From an uncultured Pseudorhodoferax sp. (lineage in GTDB: Bacteria; Pseudomonadota; Gammaproteobacteria; Burkholderiales; Burkholderiaceae), in NCBI GenBank assembly GCA_913776795.1, contig CAJYRH010000090.1:1-6287 (forward strand): a stretch of 6,287 nt of DNA. Direction: 5' to 3'. Shown piece after piece: positions 4,833 to 6,287 of this stretch (positions are counted from its first letter, which is position 1; each line of letters begins with the position of its first letter). Made by a program: the position numbers and the translations under genes. The notes beneath the pieces are model-generated. The model searched no databases. It was not told where the DNA came from and saw nothing but the letters and a program-made list of their open reading frames with translations.

Positions 4833-6287
4833 TCAGGGTGGCCGGTGGTGCCAGTAGCGTGCCTGCTCAGGCCGCGTGCAATCGATGCGTTCGGGCTGCG
4901 CGCTGCGCCACCGCGCTGCGCCGCAGGTGGGCGAATCCACGACCGTGGCGCCATGCGCCTGCAGCCGCTGCACCACTTGCGGTGCCGGGTGTCCGAAGCG
5001 GTTGCGGTAGCCGGCCTGCACCAAAGCGAAGCGCGGCGCCACGGCGCGCAGCAGTGCGTCGCTCGACGAGGTCTTGCTGCCGTGGTGCGGCACGAGCAGC
5101 AGGTCGGCGCGCAGGTCGGCACCTTCCGCCACAAGGCGCACCTCCTGCGCCTGCTCGATGTCGCCGGCCAGCAGCACCGCGCGACCCTGGGCCACCACGC
5201 GCAGCACGCAGCTGACCGTGTTGGGCTTTGCATCGCGTGCTGCCGTGGCCGGCGGATGCAGCATCTCGAACCGCACGCCGTCCCACTCCCAACGCTGGCC
5301 GGCTGCGCAGGGCGTCGCGCCATCGCGCGATGCCAGTGCGTGCCCCTCGGGCAGCGAGGCCAGCAGCATGGCCTGCGGCTGTGCGGCGAGCACCGTGGCC
5401 GCCCCGCCGCTGTGGTCGCTGTCGGCATGGCTCACGACGACGCGGTCCAGCCGCTCGCCCAGCGCCCGCAACAGCGGCACCAGCACGCGGTGTCCGGCGT
5501 CGCTGTCCTGCCCATGCCGCGGGCCGGTGTCGTACAGCAGGCTGTGGCCGGCCGTGCGCACCAACACCGCATTGCCTTGCCCGATGTCGGCTGCGAGCAG
5601 GTCGAACTGGCCGGGTAGAGGCCGCGCCGGCTGCCAGCACAGGGCCGGCAGCAGCAGCGGTACGCCGAGCAGGCGCACACCCAGCGGCAGCCGCAACACC
5701 AGCAGCGCGGCGCCTGCCAGGGCCGCGCCGCCCAACGGCAAGGGCACGGCCGCATGCGAAAGGCTGGCCAGCGGCCACTGCGCCAGCCAGCCCAGCACGG
5801 CCAGCATTGCACCCGTGGCCCCTGCTGCCAGATCCCACAGCGGCGCGACGGCCGCGCCAAGCAGGGCCAGTGGCGTGAGCACCAGCGTGACCCAGGGAAT
5901 CGCCACCAAATTGGCAACCAGCCCCACCAGCGATACCTGCTGGAACAGCATCAGCGACAGCGGTGCCAGCGCCACCGTGACGATGGCCTGCTCGCGCAGC
6001 AACCGCTGCACACGGGCCGCATGGCCTGGGGCCACGCGGCCCGCATCGCTGGCGAACAGCACGCCCACGGCGACAAAGCTGAGCCAGAAGCCCGCCTGCA
6101 GGAGGGCCCAGGGGTCCAGGACGAGTACCGCCACGCCGGCCAGCGCCCAGACCAGCGGCCAGGGCCACTGCCGCCCGGCGAGGCGCAGCAGCGCCACCAC
6201 GGTCAGCATCACCAGCGTGCGTTGGGCCGGCACGCCCCAACCGCTGAACAGGGCATACGCTGCCGCCAGTGCCACGCCACCGACAAG
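4833..6287 (-). CDS. comEC: ComEC/Rec2 DNA-uptake channel, C-terminal 484 residues
   Basis: The reading frame enters from the right edge and continues for 484 codons to TGA at 4833-4835, so the N-terminal OB-like region and the first membrane helices lie outside. Visible residues 1-215 are a hydrophobic multi-helix competence domain, starting with the family-typical LFSGWGVPAQRTL. From about residue 224 a metallo-beta-lactamase domain follows: DIGQGNAVLV, LLYDTGP, SHADSDHSGG (the metal-binding HxDxDH core), LAGDIE, LLLVPHHGSKTSS and RNRFGHP. All key histidines and aspartates are present, so the domain looks active. ComEC forms the inner-membrane channel through which single-stranded DNA enters during transformation; the beta-lactamase-like domain is thought to degrade or process the non-transported strand. 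It ends 78 bases before the ATP-grasp operon and is probably transcribed separately; an A-run at 4824-4830 (U-run in the RNA) lacks a convincing hairpin. Confidence 0.95.
   Translation of the reverse strand, partial: LVGGVALAAAYALFSGWGVPAQRTLVMLTVVALLRLAGRQWPWPLVWALAGVAVLVLDPWALLQAGFWLSFVAVGVLFASDAGRVAPGHAARVQRLLREQAIVTVALAPLSLMLFQQVSLVGLVANLVAIPWVTLVLTPLALLGAAVAPLWDLAAGATGAMLAVLGWLAQWPLASLSHAAVPLPLGGAALAGAALLVLRLPLGVRLLGVPLLLPALCWQPARPLPGQFDLLAADIGQGNAVLVRTAGHSLLYDTGPRHGQDSDAGHRVLVPLLRALGERLDRVVVSHADSDHSGGAATVLAAQPQAMLLASLPEGHALASRDGATPCAAGQRWEWDGVRFEMLHPPATAARDAKPNTVSCVLRVVAQGRAVLLAGDIEQAQEVRLVAEGADLRADLLLVPHHGSKTSSSDALLRAVAPRFALVQAGYRNRFGHPAPQVVQRLQAHGATVVDSPTCGAARWRSAQPERIDCTRPEQARYWHHRPP

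Noticed and set aside
4821..4860. Possible intrinsic terminator after comEC (U-run at 4830-4824 on the minus strand)
   Set aside because: The seven-base U-run is present, but the best stem upstream of it is only about 4 bp with a 7-base loop, too weak to call.
5586..5600. DIGQGN in place of DxGQGD at the start of the ComEC beta-lactamase domain, as a possible defect
   Set aside because: The sixth position varies among ComEC proteins (E. coli also lacks Asp there), while the metal-binding SHADSDH and other key residues are intact.
3219..5618. A 799-codon open frame on the plus strand opposite ATP-grasp and comEC
   Set aside because: It spans two well-supported minus-strand genes and their gap. 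Its composition is rich in His, Val, Leu, Gly, Asp and Ala, as expected for an antisense shadow of GC-rich codons, and it shows no recognisable domain. The opposite strand carries clear family motifs.
4867..6240. A 457-codon minus-strand frame overlapping comEC in another frame
   Set aside because: Strong Ala/Gly/Arg bias and no motif; the comEC frame has intact membrane segments and metal-binding residues.

Overview
The window is GC-rich and gene-dense, with strong G/C third-position bias. It looks like a stretch of a betaproteobacterial chromosome, most likely Comamonadaceae/Burkholderiales. I infer this from the style of the encoded proteins (PAS-type regulator, Hsp15, paired ATP-grasp/alpha-E proteins, ComEC); no rRNA or other taxonomic marker is present. 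There is no tRNA or rRNA gene, CRISPR array, insertion sequence or phage gene, and no sign of recent transfer. No stretch over 300 bases lacks a gene; the largest gap is about 140 bases (1213-1352).

Layout: (1) Bases 1-277, minus strand: the N-terminus of a PAS-domain regulator, cut by the window edge. It diverges from hslR. (2) 346-895, plus strand: hslR (Hsp15, an S4-domain ribosome-rescue factor) followed 13 bases later by a 40-residue predicted lipoprotein. (3) 898-1212, minus strand: a lipoprotein of the I78 peptidase-inhibitor family, converging on the small lipoprotein with 2 bases between stop codons. (4) 1353-2206, plus strand: three small genes of unknown function: a one-helix membrane protein, a helical/coiled-coil protein and an 80-residue soluble protein. 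(5) 2224-2255: a perfect 14-bp hairpin that terminates the minus-strand transcript arriving from the right. (6) 2273-4754, minus strand: a two-gene operon encoding a circularly permuted ATP-grasp protein (first) and an alpha-E domain protein (second), 4 bases apart. (7) 4833-6287, minus strand: the C-terminal 484 residues of ComEC/Rec2, the DNA-uptake channel, running off the right edge.

How the genes relate: most neighbours look like independent housekeeping units. The clear functional pair is ATP-grasp/alpha-E, a widespread but poorly characterised predicted amidoligase module. Here it stands without the transglutaminase-like or proteasome-like (Anbu) partners often found beside it, because a terminator follows at once. 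This module and the cluster of unknown small genes are the least explained parts of the window. I found no clearly novel large system.
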